From JANYCO01 sp964437245 (GTDB taxonomy: Bacteria > Bacteroidota > Bacteroidia > Cytophagales > Cytophagaceae): a DNA stretch of 16,759 nt. The stretch lies in NCBI GenBank assembly GCA_964437245.1, contig CAYTGJ010000099.1:1-16759 (forward strand), read 5' to 3'. Each line of letters opens with the position of its first letter. The first letter of the stretch is position 1. The notes beneath the pieces are model-generated. The model was not told where the DNA came from and made no database searches. It saw only the letters and a list, made by a program, of their open reading frames with translations. Below, piece after piece: positions 14,851 through 16,759 of the stretch. The position numbers and the translations under genes are program-made.

Positions 14851-15254
14851 TTACCAATAGTAGTTGTTTTGTTGCATACTAATTTCAAAATACCACTTTA
14901 ATATACTAAAAACACCTTCTTCCTCCAATAGCGGCACTTATGCAAGGACTGTTCCCCAGAAATCAGCAGAGGCTTGTCAGGGGACCATGGACGTCAACTT
15001 TATATTAAACAGTAAAGTTATTTTAGGACGAGACAAGGTAATTCCTTAAGTGGACGGAACAAGCCTGTTGAAGAGAACCCCGATGGAAATTATGGAAAGA
15101 TGCGCTTAATCTTATGTCCTATCCGGAATTCTGCATCAGGCATCTTGTATCTAAATTTAAAATTCACCCCTAACACCAGCATAACAATGCATTGATTTTA
15201 AATATTTTTACTTAAATTACACCGTTAAATATTACACAAAACTTACAATCAATT
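14851..15254. other. Divergent region between the regulator and the sugar-binding protein gene
   Basis: 404 bp. A frame of 61 codons is open at 14864-15049 but has no protein-like features. The region holds the second, diverged copy of the MITE core (14984-15036). GCGGCACTTA at 14931-14940 also loosely resembles the inverted right terminal repeat of copy 1, so the ends may be decayed. I see no good -33/-7 promoter for either flanking gene. Confidence 0.5.
14984..15036. repeat. Diverged second copy of the MITE-like element core
   Basis: Same orientation as 8733-8785. It shares ACCAT, a 4-nt spacer, then a 44-bp block (14993-15036) with 37 matches. The stem is AACTTTA (14996-15002) and TAAAGTT (15013-15019) around TATTAAACAG. 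A CTTGTC-AGGGG-AC stretch at 14973-14985 is the reverse complement of the loop and inner stem of copy 1's big hairpin. No intact terminal repeats or flanking duplication were found here. Confidence 0.55.
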
Positions 15255-16259
15255 ATGAAACGGTTAAGTATCCTCCTGTTTTTTATCTTGTTTTTAGGAA
15301 GTCTGTACGGACATTCCCAGCATAAAAAACTGATCGGATTTCTGATGGACGATTTCAATTCCAGCCGGTGGAAGCACGATAGTTCTATCTTCGTTCAAAA
15401 GGTACGAGCCGCAGGATACGAAGTGGCCGTTCGCATCTGCGACAGCGATACGTCGGTACAATATGCACAAGCCCTTGAGCTGATCAATGCCGGAGCAGAT
15501 GTACTGGTGATCGTTCCCGCCAATTCGATCAGTGCCGGAAGTATCGTATCTGTAGCCAACGGCAGGAAGATACCGGTCATCGCCTACGACCGGCTCATCC
15601 TGAACTGTAACCTCGATTACTATATTTCTTTCGACGGAGAAAAAGTAGGAGAATTACAGGCAGAATACATTCTGAAAAAAATCAATTATTCTGGTTCGAT
15701 CATGATCATGAACGGACCGGAATACGACATCAACTCCCTGTTGTTCAAAAAAGGCCAGATGAATATCCTGAAACCCTTCGTTGATAAAGGTTCCGTAAAG
15801 ATCGTCTACAACAAATACCTTTCTGAATGGACCTCCATGGAAGCCTATATGGAAGCCAATGATTTTCTGTCTTCCTACAAAGGACGTCTTGATGGCGTAA
15901 TCGCCGCCAACGATGGACTCGCACAGGGAATCATCGAAGCGCTGTCCATTTATCGCGAAGCTGAAGCAATTCCTGTCACAGGTCAGGATGCCACACTCTC
16001 CGCTTATCACAATATTCTCGACGATCTGCAGGGGATGACCGTATACAAACCCATCGACAGCCTGGCCATACAAGCAGCGGATCTTGCCTGCATGCTGGCC
16101 AGCCAGAAGAAACCCCGGAATGATTATTCTACTGCTTATAATGCCTATAAAAATGTTCCTTTTATAAAACTGGAACCGATCGCTGTCACCAAAGAGAATA
16201 TTCAATCAGTGTTTATAAAATCAAACTACCTGAGCGATGAATACCTGCGGGACAGATAA
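15255..16259 (+). CDS. XylF-like periplasmic sugar-binding protein
   Basis: 334 aa with a signal peptide MKRLSILLFFILFLGSLYGHSQ and no lipobox, so it should be soluble in the periplasm. The mature protein is a type I periplasmic binding protein (Periplasmic_BP_4 family), closest in motif to D-xylose-binding XylF: KLIGFLMDDFNSSRW at 25-39, INAGADVLVIVPAN at 77-90, KIPVIAYDRLI at 105-115, DYYISFDGEKVGELQAEYIL at 121-140, AANDGLAQGIIEAL at 217-230 and PVTGQDATLSAY at 240-251. A pentose or other monosaccharide ligand is likely. No ABC permease or ATPase gene is adjacent, so it may serve a transporter encoded elsewhere or present ligand to a sensor. It is divergent from the regulator and followed by a terminator that overlaps the next, convergent gene. 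Confidence 0.85.
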   Translation: MKRLSILLFFILFLGSLYGHSQHKKLIGFLMDDFNSSRWKHDSSIFVQKVRAAGYEVAVRICDSDTSVQYAQALELINAGADVLVIVPANSISAGSIVSVANGRKIPVIAYDRLILNCNLDYYISFDGEKVGELQAEYILKKINYSGSIMIMNGPEYDINSLLFKKGQMNILKPFVDKGSVKIVYNKYLSEWTSMEAYMEANDFLSSYKGRLDGVIAANDGLAQGIIEALSIYREAEAIPVTGQDATLSAYHNILDDLQGMTVYKPIDSLAIQAADLACMLASQKKPRNDYSTAYNAYKNVPFIKLEPIAVTKENIQSVFIKSNYLSDEYLRDR

Positions 16260-16266
16260 GATGCCC

Positions 16267-16759
16267 TCATTTATTTTCCGGGACTAAAGTCGTTCCCGTT
16301 TTTTTATGTACGGACCAAAGTCCCCACCAGAGAACCATATACATTATTCCTTCTCCCAACGTATAGGTACGGGGCAGGAAGAAAAAAAGCCCCATGTTCA
16401 GCAACAACCCCAGCAGAAATAATCCGGCACCTTCCATCTTCAAAGGAAGCTGATGCCGGGCAGGGATCCATATCAGAAAAGGGAACAACCATTGAATATA
16501 GGTATAGTTATACCTGGGAGCAGGCAGACAAACTTCCCAGAAAACATATCCCAGAAAGGCAATCAGGAACAGAATCTCCGGACTCCTCTTATAGAATAAC
16601 CGGCGCAGAGAAGTAAACAGCACTATAGTGCCCAACAGTAAAAAGCTCCATAAAACTCCGGGGAAGAGCTTTATGTTGAAATGATACTGAGCCAGGTATT
16701 GGATCGAAGAGTTATTGATCAGGTAATCCCTCCCCTGTTCGTTTCCGACAATAAACGTA
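16267..16759 (-). CDS. Polytopic inner-membrane protein, C-terminal 163 residues (N-terminus outside window)
   Basis: The minus-strand frame is open to the window edge. A TTG at 16633-16635 is not needed as a start, because the frame continues upstream through YLINNSSIQYLAQYHFNIKL. Visible are about five hydrophobic segments: VLWSFLLLGTIVLFTSL, PEILFLIAFLGYVFWEVCL, YIQWLFPFLIWIP, GLFLLGLLLNMGLFFFLP and MYMVLWWGLWSV. They are separated by short loops such as CLPAPRYNYTYIQW. The LPAPRYNYTYIQWLFP loop and helix layout recall the membrane halves of DUF2029/GT-C-like glycosyltransferases, but I cannot assign the family with confidence. The C-terminus KKTGTTLVPENK is cytoplasmic-like. It converges on the sugar-binding protein gene, 7 bp apart. 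Confidence 0.7.
   Translation of the reverse strand, partial: TFIVGNEQGRDYLINNSSIQYLAQYHFNIKLFPGVLWSFLLLGTIVLFTSLRRLFYKRSPEILFLIAFLGYVFWEVCLPAPRYNYTYIQWLFPFLIWIPARHQLPLKMEGAGLFLLGLLLNMGLFFFLPRTYTLGEGIMYMVLWWGLWSVHKKTGTTLVPENK
16279..16305 (+). terminator. Intrinsic terminator of the sugar-binding protein gene
   Basis: CGGGA (16279-16283) pairs with TCCCG (16294-16298), with a 10-nt loop and seven T after it (16299-16305). It begins 20 nt after the stop codon and lies inside the final codons of the convergent membrane-protein gene, so the two genes share 3' sequence. Confidence 0.65.

Noticed and set aside
14864..15049. A 61-aa protein on the plus strand
   Set aside because: It crosses the diverged MITE core; substitutions against copy 1 are not concentrated at third codon positions, and the frame is not preserved downstream.
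1..16759. CRISPR arrays, tRNA or rRNA genes, phage or conjugation genes
   Set aside because: No regularly spaced direct repeats, no cloverleaf-like or rRNA-like sequence, and no integrase, relaxase or phage structural proteins were seen.

Overview
The window comes from a member of the Bacteroidota, most likely a free-living gliding or saprophytic type (Cytophagia or Chitinophagia; I cannot resolve the family). Four things point there: two large secreted proteins end in type IX secretion (T9SS) sorting domains; a promoter matches the Bacteroidota -33/-7 pattern (TTTG-N19-TAnnTTTG); Shine-Dalgarno sequences are nearly absent; and one regulator has the periplasmic-sensor/Y_Y_Y/LuxR-HTH form typical of the phylum.

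Layout. Positions 1-1834 (minus strand) form a tight housekeeping operon, read in the order small 41-aa exported or lipoprotein-like peptide, cmk, ispH, DUF502 membrane protein (cut by the window edge). Positions 2155-3385 (plus) carry rocD, ornithine aminotransferase, interrupted by a 10-N assembly gap and closed by a strong terminator. A 143-aa unknown protein follows (3486-3917); its last codons lie inside a perfect hairpin. On the minus strand, 4047-6866 encodes a secreted protein of 14 propeller blades plus FN3 and a T9SS tail. Divergent from it, with a good Bacteroidota promoter, is a 226-aa outer-membrane beta-barrel protein (7179-7859), converging on a 177-aa helical unknown (7927-8460).

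The second half is a polysaccharide-related region: a multimodular GH5 endoglucanase-like enzyme (9010-11583), a transmembrane one-component regulator related in layout to SusR (11911-14850), a lone XylF-like periplasmic sugar-binding protein transcribed divergently from the regulator (15255-16259), and the C-terminal part of a polytopic membrane protein (16267-16759). No SusC/SusD pair and no ABC transporter genes are present. A reasonable working model, which is inference, is that the regulator senses oligosaccharides released by the GH5 enzyme and controls it; GGACAT repeats and AGTGC half-sites sit in the GH5 upstream region.

The least explained structure is in the intergenic DNA. A 219-bp MITE-like element (8649-8867) has imperfect terminal inverted repeats, an 8-bp flanking direct repeat and a perfect 15-bp hairpin. 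A diverged copy of its core lies 6 kb away (14984-15036), and in the shared 7-bp stem the two copies differ by a matched pair of substitutions that keeps pairing. This looks like an undescribed small mobile element or structured repeat family.
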